Positions 1 through 10,055 of a stretch of 64,000 nucleotides of DNA are shown here, one piece after another. How positions within the stretch are numbered: position 1 is the first letter of the stretch; every line of letters starts with the position of its first letter. This stretch comes from Plantago major (Eukaryota > Streptophyta > Magnoliopsida > Lamiales > Plantaginaceae), in the NCBI GenBank assembly GCA_026545765.1, contig CM048841.1, forward strand, positions 65,361,354 through 65,425,353. The letters run 5' to 3'. The position numbers and the translations under genes are program-made. The notes below the pieces were generated by a model that was given only the letters and a program-made list of their open reading frames with translations, did not search any database and was not told the DNA's origin.

Positions 1-551
1 CATCACTGAGATCAATCATACATGAGTAAGGATTAAAAAAGAAAGCATGAAAACAAGTACAAATGCAAGCATGAACCCCAAAGGAGACTTCAATCTCATT
101 ATTGTCATCCATGTGCTATGTTGTTGAAGAAATTAATAATAAAAATACAGAACAATGAAGGGGGGAATATAATACCATCAATTAAGAGTAAAATTGAGCA
201 AATTTTCATACAACCTTTGTGTTTCGGCGATTTTTTTTTAAACGTTTTGGTGCAAAGTATAAAAAATAAAGGTTTTAGTGCAAACTCAAAGTAAGCCAAA
301 AGGTTTAAGTGTAAAACAAAATTTTCTCTAATTAAAAATGTAATTGTAATTGTAATGAAACTACATACGTAATGGTATAAATGTTATAACTACCAGTGGG
401 ATTGAATTGTAATCGTAAAATGCATGTAATTCATTACCAATTGTTACCGTATCATAATTAAAAATGTAATTGTAATTGTAATGAAACTAAATACGTAATT
501 GTATAAATGTTATAAATCTAATAAATTGAGACGCAGGTTAATTGTTGAATT
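1..551. repeat. AT-rich 5' region of CACTA-1 with a 126-bp-spaced direct duplication
   Basis: No credible gene is seen here. A segment of about 60 bp at 331-391 recurs almost exactly at 457-517, giving a tandem period of 126 bp. The stretch lies directly upstream of the transposase N-terminal coding region, so I place it inside the 5' part of CACTA-1. None of the GACGGAT subterminal motifs seen at the other end occur here, so the left terminus is probably further left. Confidence 0.5.
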
Positions 552-3500
552 ATGAATCCCGATTGTTCATGGATGTACCGTCGCACTGTTAATGGCAGAA
601 TTCAATCTAGTTTTGTGGAAGGGGTTGAAGCCTTCATTGCTTTTGCACTTACACAGACTACTTGTTTGAGTCGGGGGATGATGAAGTGCCCTTGCAATGC
701 GAACAAATGTAGGAATAGACAATTTTTGCCTCCTAGAACGGTAGTCGAGCACTTGAAACGTAAGGGGTTCGTAGCTGAGTATGAGGTATGGTGTTATCAT
801 GGTGAGGAATCAATACCGTTCATGGACTATGGGAGTATTCCTAAGCGTAAAAGAAGGAAGCAAAATGTGATGGGTAGTACTCAAAATCGTCCACATCGAT
901 GCTAATCGATCATGAGAGGATTGAGCAAATGGTGTATGATGTTGGGTCCGAGTTCATGGACACCGATCGGGATGTGGAGGAGCCACGAATTCGAGGATCG
1001 GTGTTCTTTGACTTGGAATCATCAAAGAAGCCAATTTGGCGGTGTCGAAGCACACTTGAGTTGTCTTTGTTGTCTCGGCTAATGAGTTGTAAGGCCGAGG
1101 TGGCCAATCGAAGTGAGCTTCAATAACTACGCACAATTGTTATCAGTGTTGCCTGAACTAAACCTAGTACCCACCAACTTTTACCAAGAAGAAAAGATGC
1201 GGGGTTGGGGTTGCCTATGGTAACCATAGGTATTGTCCGGATATGTGCGTGATCTATTGGGGGGATGATATAGATCTACTGAAGTGCAAGTTTTGTGGTA
1301 AGGACCGCTATAAGCGTTACAAGGAGGGGGCTTCAAAGAAACGCCAGAAGAAAAATCTCCCACATAAGAAAATGTGGTACTTCCCTCTAGCACCTCGTTT
1401 GAAGAGGTTGTACGCTTCAAGTGCTTGTGCTGATAAAATGCGTTGGCACAAGGAGAGAGTAAGGGAGGCGGATGCAGTGGGTATAATGGAGCACCCATCA
1501 GACTCACCGGCATGGAAAGAGTTCGACAAGACATATCCGGAGTTTGCAGCCGAATCTAGAAATGTACGTTTGGGGCTTTGTACGGATGGTTTTAACCCGT
1601 TTGGAAGTGACCGGAAGTACTCTTGTTGGCCAGTCATGCTGACACCGTACAACCTGCCCCCCGGTGAGTGCATGAAGGAACCGTTCATGTTCTTGACTGC
1701 GTTGGTGCCCAGGCGGTGATCCAGATGGAAGTGGATGTGTTCTTGCAGCCCTTAATTAAGGAGCTGATTGAGTTGTGGGAAAATGGTATCCCTGCATATG
1801 ATTTGTCCACGAAGAAGAACTTTACCTTGAGAGCAGCACTATTGTGGACCGTGAGTGATTTTCCTGCTTATTCAATGCTATCTGGAAGGAAAACTGCGGG
1901 TTTTCATGCTTGTCCACATTGTTTGGAGGACACTGATGCATTCAGACTGAAGGAGAGCGGGAAAGAATCTTGGTTTGATCACATCGTAGGTTTCTACCAA
2001 GGAACCATCCGTTTAGGAAGAACAAGACTCAATTCTTGAAAAATAAAGTAGAGATTAAAGGCCCTCCGAGACAACTTACTGGTGCACAGATACTTGCGGA
2101 GATTGATAGGCTGGGTCTTATGAAAGTGACTGAACTTGGGTGGGAGAAGCATAACAAGAAAATTGAGAACAAATGTGGATGGAAGAAGAGAAGCATCTTC
2201 TGGGACTTGCCTTATTGGAGCAGTCTTCTTATACGTCACATGTTGGATTTCATGCACATTGAGAAGAATGTGTTCGAGAACTGCTTTAACACGATTTGTA
2301 ACATTCCCGGAAAGACAAAGGATAACGTTAAATCTAGAGCCGAGTTGGATACATGGTGTAAAAGGCCTGAGTTGACAATGCGGAATGAGAAGGGGCAGTG
2401 GCCCAAGGCATGTTACACGATTGATACTGAATCTAGGAACAAAATTTGTTTGATTGGGTTAGGGGATTGAAGTTTCCCGACAATTATGCCTCAAAGTTGG
2501 GCCGATGTGTGGATTTGAAGAAGACGAAGATGTATGGAATGAAGAGCCACGATTGTCATGTGTTTATGGAGCGGCTTCTCCCGGTTGCATTTCGAGAACT
2601 GCTACCTAAACCTGTATGGATGGCTCTCACTGAGCTGAGCTTATTTTTCAAGAATTTATGTGCAAGGGTGGTTGATGATCAAGTGTTAGCAAACCTTGAA
2701 AGCAACATACCATTGATTCTGTGCAAGCTCGAGCGTATCTTCCCACCGAGCTTTTTTGATTCTATGGAACACTTGCCGGTTCACCTCCCACACGAAGCTT
2801 GCTGGACGGTTCAATATCGATGGATGTATCCATTCGAGAGGTGTGTAATATATGAAGACAATCATTCAATTCAAATGTCCGAATTTTCCAAAGTCACATT
2901 ATATTACCCAAAGTATATGCATTGCAGTACTTGGGAAAATTGAAGAGGTATGTCGGAACAAAGGTAGGCTGAGGGATCGATGGCCAATGCATACGTCTTG
3001 AGAAGGTGCAACCTTGCTCCTATTACTTTGGAGACCACGTTCCACAAAGGCATCTAGGCCGTCAAACGCAGACACATTCAAGTTCAAGAGGATGATGATG
3101 ATGCTATTTACATTTTTAGGGTCTCGGAGACCTATGGGAAGAAAAATACATCATGGCTGAATGATAGGAAATGTTGGCGACCAAGATTATGTCCTCTCGA
3201 ACTATACTGAAGTTGATGAATTTATGGTGAAATTTGCTGGGTGAGTAGCTTTCTTACTAGGGGCTTCATGAATTTGAATATCTAACTACTAGTTAACTAA
3301 TCATGCATACCAATCGTGTCCACAGGGAGTTCAAAGAGCGTTATGCGGAGAAGAATCCAATATTGACGATGATGAGATTGAGTCACAACTTGAAGCGAAA
3401 TTGGAAGCGTAATTCCCACCTTGTTCAAGGAGTATGTCCGAGATCCTATCAACAACATCACATCTCCTTACGTAGTAGCTCTAGCGGAGGGACCAAATAG

Positions 3501-3756
3501 AAAGGTCTCCACATTCTCATCGTACATAGTCAATGGTCTTAGGTTCGACACGGTTGAATCTAACACGAGCAAGGCCACAAGCAATTCAGGGGTGTGTGTT
3601 AGTGGGCAAGATCTATCTGATTTGTATGATTTCTACGGGAAGTTGAAGCGAATCGTGCGGCTTGAATATTCCGGTTTGCCTTTGAAAAGAACCTTTCTGT
3701 TTGATGTTGACTGGTATGATCCTACTCCGGTGATGCGAGGAAGCACGAAAAGATAA
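552..3756 (+). pseudogene. TNP2/TNPD-type CACTA transposase, frameshifted
   Basis: The protein would catalyse CACTA excision and integration. Recognisable blocks in order are: a transposase-associated cysteine-rich domain at 552-905 and 1243-1330 (CPCNANKCRNR, CKFCGKDRY); the transposase_21/tnp2 core at about 1400-2320 (MRWHKE, GLCTDGFNPFG, FHACPHC, HMLDFMHIEKNV); a DUF4218 block at about 2545-2860 (HDCHVFMERLLP, HEACWTVQYRWMYPFER); and a DUF4216 remnant at about 3655-3756 (FLFDVDWYDPT). The frame changes between 905/899, 1719/1668, 2039/2036 and 2470/2446, and again before 3421. No continuous product is possible without several corrections. Some gaps, such as 3240-3330 with GT...AG ends, could be real introns. 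Assignment by family motifs is firm; exact exon limits are not. Confidence 0.85.
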
Positions 3757-4194
3757 GATGGTTGACATTAACCATAGGAGGAGGTACCGTAAAACGAACC
3801 GTTTATCTTGGCTACTCAAGCACGCCAAGTGGTATTCATTGAATATCCAAGCTGAAGCGTGACAAGGCGGTGGTTGGGCTGCGATACATATCTGGGCCCG
3901 CTCAGAGTACGTTAAGAAGGACGACTCAATTACCAACTCGTACCAAGAAGAGGTTGTTGATGAAACAGCGAGAAATGTTGTACATGCTCCTGATGAGTAC
4001 ATTGAGCTGCATGAAGACCAATATGTAGACTTAACCACGGGCGAGGAGGACGAGGGTATGTGTATACTGGTGGTTCTTGATTACAACTTGTTACTACAAC
4101 TTGTTATATATGCTTTATTAAGTGTCTATTATATATGTTTTACCTGCCAATTCATCTCGTCTTTCTTACTAACACTTGTTGTATGAATTTGCAG

Positions 4195-6127
4195 ATGCCG
4201 AGGCATAGGAGGTCCACATACCGTCCACCGGCCATTAGTGGTACTAGTGGTGGTCCTGATGCGGGTAGCCCTTCGGGGGGCTATGACATTGGCGGGAGTT
4301 CACAGTCACAGGTGCCTGAGACTCCCACTGGCTCGAGCGTGGGGACGTCACCCATTTTTGCTGATTTATCCTCCGACGGGTGTCCCTACACCGTTCTGAC
4401 ACCCGGTGCTAGTTGGAATGGGAAGCCGGTTTTGTTCCCGAACGGGAAGAAGTAAGTATTATGCATTTGTAGAACATAACTTCAGATAATTACTAAATGT
4501 TACATGAATATACTAATAAAGGTTGTTTCATGTCTATCTCATTTGTAAAGCTTTGTACCGGGTGCCTCCGAAAATCTTGGTAAGATTATAAGACTTCGAA
4601 GGGAGAAGCCGGGTGAAGGAGGGGAGAAGTGGTCTACGCTCCCGGAGAGGATGAAGCATCATTATTTTGATGATATGCGGGTAAGCTTAAATGTTACAAA
4701 GCTTTATCCATGTTCTTAACTTGTTGTGCTGATTGAGTGGTATGTTAGCCACTGTACTTGGGTGATATGTTAGTCACCATTGTGTTAGTAAATTTTAGGA
4801 CAATTTGAGTGGTATGTTAGCCACTATACTTGGGTGATATGTTAGTCACCATTACTGAACTTGTTGTGCTGATTTCGTGGTATGTTAGCCACTGTACTTG
4901 GGTGATATGTTAGTCACCATTGTGTTAGTAAATTTTAGGACAATTTGAGTGGTATGTTAGCCACTGTAATTGAGTGATATGTTAGTCACTGTTCTTTCAC
5001 ACTGTGTTGATTGAGTGGTATGTTAGCCACTGTACTTGGGTGATATGTTGTTAGTCACCATTACTGAACTTGTTGTACTGATTTCGTGGTATGTTAGCCA
5101 CTGTACTTGGGTGATATGTTAGTCACCATTACTGAACTTGTTGTGCTGATTTCGTGGTATGTTAGCCACTGTACTTGTGTTTACTTTAAATTCCAGCTTT
5201 CATTAATCTATTTGGGCTTGCTACTTATGGAAATGTTGTAGAAGTACTACTTCATTCCCAATGCCCTCATTCCCCAACTGTGGCCTGTTTTCGAGACTGT
5301 TGGGTCAGAGTGTTATAAGAGGATGGTTTGCAACATGAAAGCCTGCAGGGTAAAGCATGATGGATGGGGATGATGAGTGGGCACGTTGGCGAATCTTGAG
5401 AGATCCTTTGGTCATGGACATGGCGGAGAAACGAGCGAACCGGTTGGTGAGCGCGAGATGGTACAGCACCTCCGTGCATCATTATGGGTCGCGGTCGTTG
5501 TTCTGAACCGCGGATGTCGGTTAGTATATATGTTATTTCGACTTGCAATATGATTTGTACTTATGTTTTTTTGCTTTCATTTCTAACAACTTTCTACTTG
5601 TTTGCATGTTCTTCAGCTCCATGCCGGGGAGCCCACTACTGCTCTTCACCACTTCAAGAAGGCAAAAATGAAGAATGGCATGTGGACTGATCCTAGGGCC
5701 GAGCAAATTGGGGTATGTTTCTTTGTTAAGGTTCACATTTATATTTGTGTATATTATGGCTCGAGCGTATCTTCCTAAAACTGTATCTCATTTCGTATGC
5801 ACTACACTATTGCGCATCGAGGTGGAGCGGATTATGGAGGAGAGGATGATCGATGGTCATGAACTCACAATTCGAGAGCGGGACCAAATATTCTTCCAAG
5901 TTAATCCGATGGACGCTAAGAATTCGAGTGTATGGGCTCGGCAGTTTGGGCCCTTCATTGACACCCGGTGGTAGCTTCTCCGTGTCGCAGCAGGCATCCT
6001 CATCACATGAAAATTTCTACACTCAAGAGCAGGTGAATGAGCTGATGAATCCTCTCAAGCAAACGATCGATCAACTTCTAGAGCAGAAAGCTCATATCAC
6101 TCGTCGGATGGATGAGATGGCACAATG
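4195..6127 (+). pseudogene. TNPA-like second CACTA gene (plant transposase Ptta/En/Spm, PF03004 type), decayed
   Basis: The ATG at 4195 directly follows a GCAG acceptor. Exon 1 (4195-4451, Pro/Ser/Gly-rich, starts MPRHRRSTYRP) joins exon 2 (4551-4680) and exon 3 (from 5242, KYYFIPNALIPQLWPVF) in frame through GTAAGT or GTAAGC donors. Exon 3 then hits a TGA after KHDGWG near 5372. Further homologous blocks follow: HHFKKAKMKNGMWTDPRAEQIG (5643-5713), EVERIMEERMIDG (5819-), a frame change, RVYGLGSLGP, and a C-terminal coiled coil ending at 6127. CACTA-2 and CACTA-3 carry the same YGLGS(L/F)G plus coiled-coil ending, which supports the model. TNPA-type proteins bind subterminal repeats. The intron 4681-5241 holds the hairpin minisatellite. 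Confidence 0.75.
4736..5170 (+). repeat. Hairpin minisatellite in the TNPA-like intron
   Basis: About ten short units alternate between AGTGG-TATGTTAG-CCACT and GGTGA-TATGTTAG-TCACC, joined by short spacers, with a longer spacer containing GTGTTAGTAAATTTTAGGAC in some repeats. Each unit is a 5-bp inverted repeat around an invariant 8-nt loop. Reverse-complement copies occur in CACTA-2 (42885-43026) and CACTA-3 (47767-48131). Confidence 0.9.
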
Positions 6128-6356
6128 ATGTTCGGCTGCGAACCAACAACCACCGCCTCCTCCGGTTCTTAGATGCTCATGTACTTACGTTGTTCTAGAT
6201 ACATACTTTTCACACTATTCATTTTATTCAATATTTAGTCTTTTGTTGGATATTTTATCGAATCTCTATTTTAATTAATGCAATTTTATCACTTTGGGTA
6301 TATTATCTCGACTACATTGTAAAAGCGGTGAAATGTAAAAACATAAAAATAATTAA

Positions 6357-6692
6357 AAAAAAACGGTTTAGGGCGGATATTATCCGTCCTAAACCATCCG
6401 TTGATTAGGGACGATTTATCCGTCTAACCTTAGCGACGGATAAATCCGTCCTAAGTTTAGGGACGGATAAATCCGTCCCTAGTGGTCCTGACCATTAAAG
6501 ACGGATATTATCCGTCTCATGATCTTTGACCATTAGGACGGATAACATCCGTCCTATTTAGGAAAACATATCCGTCCCTAAAGGGTTAGAGACGCCCGTT
6601 TTAAGGACGGGCGTCCCTAACGGATTAGGGACGAATCGCTGATGGTTTAGGGACGGATAAATCCGTCCCTAAACGTTGGTTTTTTTGTAGTG
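6357..6692 (+). repeat. CACTA-1 3' subterminal palindromic repeats and terminus
   Basis: Repeated GGACGGAT/ATCCGTCC palindromes, often separated by AA or AT, fill this non-coding stretch and end in TTTTTTTGTAGTG. In CACTA elements such motifs are binding sites for the TNPA-type protein. Most copies here are of GGGACGGAT type, unlike the GCGACGGAT type in CACTA-2 and CACTA-3. Confidence 0.85.
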
Positions 6693-6695
6693 TAA

Positions 6696-7324
6696 GTGTG
6701 GTTGCAAGAGGCAACCAAGAGAGAGCCAAAATTGTTATGTGTTATAATGTGTTAAGTGGGTAACTTTGAGCAATTAATTATCTAAGTTCCACCACTCGGT
6801 TTTGCGTGTTCTTTAGCTCGTTGCGAAGTGGGATGTGCAAGCTTCGTAACGGTATAAGATACGGGAGGTAACCAATTCTAGGTGTGAATGATAAATTGGC
6901 TTAAAGTGAGCTAGTTGAGACTTGCTTTTTGCAATTGTCCCACATTGAAAACATATGGAAGGAAAGAGTAGTATAAAGGTATGCTTGTGTTTACTCATGG
7001 TCACAAGTGTGTGTTGTGGTTATGGCAAACGGGGGAGAAAAATTTGAACTAGAAAACCCAAGTGAGATGGGTGCAAATATGGTTCGAGGGTTTATCTTTT
7101 TACCACAATTTTTCACTAAATAAACCTTTTGGCCTTCCAGAAATTTTCCCGATTGTTCCACTTAGGTAACCTCTCCACTAACAGGCTGTATTCCTCTGAC
7201 CTTAAATGCTGTAGTATCAATTTGGCTACTAATGGTGAGAGCTGTTACGTTTTCTCTACAGCTATATATACCCCTCCCTCACTTAACAAACACACACCAG
7301 AAATTCTTCCTCGCCGACTGGTTT
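6696..7324. other. Unassigned spacer between CACTA-1 and the Tat fragment
   Basis: No open reading frame has recognisable homology. A TCCCACATTG motif followed by TATAAAGG at 6939-6980 resembles the promoter part of some plant LTRs, so an old LTR fragment is possible but not demonstrated. Confidence 0.35.
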
Positions 7325-7999
7325 TTGATCTCTAGGCACTTGTTGTTGAGCTCCTCCCCGACTGGTTCACACTTCGTCTACTCGCGGCACTTCTGGACTT
7401 CTTCCTCGTTGTTCATGGGAAGCAGCGGCTCTCCTATTGAGAAGATGTCTCAGATCTTCTGGTTGAGCTTGCTCCCCCAGCCTTTGTTGGATCGGACGAT
7501 GCTCATTTCTCGACTGAGCGGGTTCAGCTTGCCTTGGGATTGGCGTAGGCGGGGTGAGCTGAGGAGGCTGGAGGTTGTTTGATCCGAAACACCCTTGAAT
7601 AGTGGTGAGTAAGAGGCCAAACTGATTCTCATTCATTCCAAATTCACTAGGACGAATGATCTGTCCATTTGGGAGGGTAAAGTTTCTACCTGGGGGAGGA
7701 CCATGTGTTCCTGACGGAGGAACCTGTCCTTCATCCCCAAGTGTTTGAACCCTTACTGGTGGATTAATGGCTCTCTCCTCGTCAGAAGAAAGACTAGCGG
7801 TATGGCCATCACTTGGATTGTTTACCACTTCTCTTGTCGAGACTCTTGTTACTCCTCCTCTTCTAGTGGGAGGTCTCCCCCTTTGTCTCGGAGCTGGCGT
7901 ACCAATGGTAGTGGCGTTGGTTCTTGCGGACCTTCTTGTTCTTGCCATTACTGAAGAGAACGGGACTTTTTGTAAAGATTCCCACAGACGGCGCCAAAA
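7325..7999 (-). pseudogene. Partial second Tat internal region: gag N-terminus and primer-binding site next to the 3' LTR
   Basis: The minus-strand ORF from 7948 to 7367 starts MARTRRSARTNATT and is the same gag start found at 21488, so this is the 5' internal part of a Tat element. Just before it on the minus strand lies a TGGCGCCGTCTGTGG primer-binding site at 7982-7996, abutting the LTR at 8000. Similarity to the full copy stops near 7325 (matching position about 20888), where unrelated DNA starts. The 193-aa frame here is longer than in the full copy, which has suffered several small indels in the same stretch. Confidence 0.8.
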
Positions 8000-8962
8000 T
8001 GCTGAGGGTGTAACTCCCCAATCACTTAGATTTATTTGACTCTTCCAAATGGTGCCAAGGTAAGAGGTTTCTTGCTAGGTGAGGACCGAAGCGTAAGAAC
8101 CAGCTGCCAACTACTCCGGTAAGGACCTGCACACTTGAGTGGGGGGGGGGGGGGTTAGTGCCCGGTTTGCTAAGTGTCAAACCGGGATGAGACTTTACTC
8201 GAGAGTGACTGAGGTTCAACTCTGTATACTGTTCGTGATGTGACTAGCGAGAAGACTTGTTTGAAGTGACTTACCTCCCGTCCCTTGCTTATTGGGATAT
8301 GTACCTTATTTATAGGCAACCATTGAAATAGAAGGCCTTGCTAGGATTGCGCCATGTGTACGGCTAGGATTGAGCCACCAATGCTAAGATGAGGCCTATA
8401 GCCCAATAATGAAGCTTTAGCCCATGCCATCTTGGGCTTTAGGAGTAGTTTGGTCATTATTGGAAGAGTTTTTGAGGATGTGACAGAGTCTGACGAGATC
8501 CCAGATTCGGAGAGGTTGGTCCGGATGTCTGATCCGGACAGTACCTGGTTGTCAGCTGAGGAAGTTCTCCTGCCTGTCCAACTCTTCCGATTCGGAGCTT
8601 CTGGGTTCGGACATCTCACTCTTTGGTGCCCACTTGCTTGGTAGCTTTATGAGATGGTCATGCTGGATCCGAGTCGACATCCGTATCGGAGTCCTTGGGT
8701 CGGAGAGGGTACTGACTTAGCACTATGCTCCTTTCCCAGGGAGGCTCGGGCCAAGGTGGGTCGGACCTAGGGTTCCGGGTCGGGCCTTGCAGGTCCAAAT
8801 CCTTTGTCCCCTTCTCTTAGGGTGGGTCGGACCATAGATGGTCTGCCCGGATCGGACCATTGGCTCGGACCTAAGTGCCTCGGATCCTTTGGATGACTTA
8901 GGACGCCTTAGGATTCGTTCCTAGGTCCTTTATGACGGATTGGACATATTTCCGTATCAACA
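8000..8962 (-). repeat. 3' LTR of the Tat element
   Basis: On the minus strand the LTR begins TGTTGATACGG directly after the polypurine tract and ends in CA at 8000. It is 963 bp, nearly identical to 21537-22490. A G-run of about 16 bases near 8140-8155 is longer than in the other LTR. It is followed at lower coordinates by a primer-binding site instead of host DNA. Confidence 0.92.
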
Positions 8963-8974
8963 TATGTCCCCCTA
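8963..8974 (-). other. Polypurine tract
   Basis: The minus-strand sequence TAGGGGGACATA lies immediately upstream of the 3' LTR start TGTTGATACGG. This is the expected position and composition of the plus-strand priming site for reverse transcription. Confidence 0.8.
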
Positions 8975-9617
8975 GTTTCCAAGTATCTTAGTAGAAGATA
9001 GTTGTGGAACTATTGGTTTGGGAAGTTGTTTTGAGGGAAAGAATCTGTTCTTCAGTCCAATCCGTTTCGATCTCATTAAAAAAAAGAAGATGTACTCCGT
9101 ACTTCGTGTGGCCATTGACTTAGTCTCTCTCCCCCCCCCCCCCCTTTTTCTTTTTCTAAAACATCGTTGCCACCCGAGGGAGTAGGTCCGAAGGGCAACG
9201 AGGTGAAGAAAAAAGAAAAAAGGGTATTTGTAATGGAGACTAAGTTTAGGCTCCGAACATCGGTAGTGTACCTTTCATGAGCTACGGTGGCGGACCGTAG
9301 GTATGTGTCCCGTCCGAACCAGGCTCTGTGGTTGCGGGAAGGTCCGAAGGGTAATCGCTCGAGTATACGAGGTTCCTTGTGTCGACAAAGTATATGGGAC
9401 TGGAAAGCCGTTAGGCGTCCGAGAAGATGATACTCCGGAGCTCTCGTGTTGTCTGTCGCCCGAGAGAGGGAGAGTTGTTGTATTCATCTATCCAAGAGGT
9501 AAATTTGTTGTACCCATTCGTCATTTCACTTGGTACTATACCGTTGGATGGTTCTTGATCGACGGTGGAGATTAAATCCGAAAAATCGCGACGGTTGGAG
9601 TTCCCAATATGGACCTC

Positions 9618-9625
9618 TATAAATA
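9618..9625 (+). promoter_or_regulatory. TATA box of the antisense gene in the Tat element
   Basis: TATAAATA in the context CCTCTATAAATAGAGG lies on the plus strand, opposite to gag-pol. A start about 30 bases downstream would give a leader interrupted by an intron at 9786-10054 (GTAAGT...CCCTAG), whose acceptor ends one base before the ATG at 10056. Confidence 0.65.
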
Positions 9626-10055
9626 GAGGGGTTGGCCAGTTCATTTTTTATCGTTTAGAGAGATAATTTTTGCATTCCAAGTACATCCGAAGCAACTACC
9701 AGCAATCCGAAGCGAGCAAAGAGCGGTTCGAAGCGTGTGATCTTGTTCAGAGTCAAGTCACTTCTTTCTAATCATCCGAGTCCAAGTAAGTTTACTTGTC
9801 TCGTCTTATGATTAAATCATCTCTGTTGTCTTTCATCTTCAAGTTACTCGGATGTATGCTTATGATGTGTAGTATAGTTGATAACCAATACGTATTTGAT
9901 GTTGACTAACACCGAATAAGTGTAGTACTGACTCTGAACTAACTGTGCCGAGTAAGCTGCTAGTTTTGGCTTTGAGTTGGCCACTTTAATATACATAAAC
10001 GACCTCTCGGACTGCCATCTTAAAGCTTACGATATTGCTCTCTCCTTTCCCTAGG

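Larger units (their letters stand above)
1..6692 (+). mobile_element. CACTA-1 (En/Spm superfamily), left end outside the window
   Basis: The right end is defined by the terminus TTTTTTTGTAGTG ending at 6692, the reverse complement of CACTACAAAAAAA, followed by TAA as the possible 3-bp duplication. About 330 bp of palindromic subterminal motifs (GGGACGGATAAATCCGTCCC type) precede it. Inside, on the plus strand, are a TNP2-type transposase remnant followed by a TNPA-like gene, the usual order in plant CACTA elements. In CACTA-3 the corresponding start codon lies about 1.5 kb from the terminus. By analogy the missing left end here would be roughly 0.9 kb outside the window. Frameshifts show the element is no longer autonomous. 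Confidence 0.85.

Noticed and set aside
4736..5170. Regularly spaced repeats resembling a CRISPR array
   Set aside because: The repeats are short, adjacent and near-identical with conserved spacers, lie in an intron of a plant transposon gene, and no cas genes exist; this is a minisatellite.
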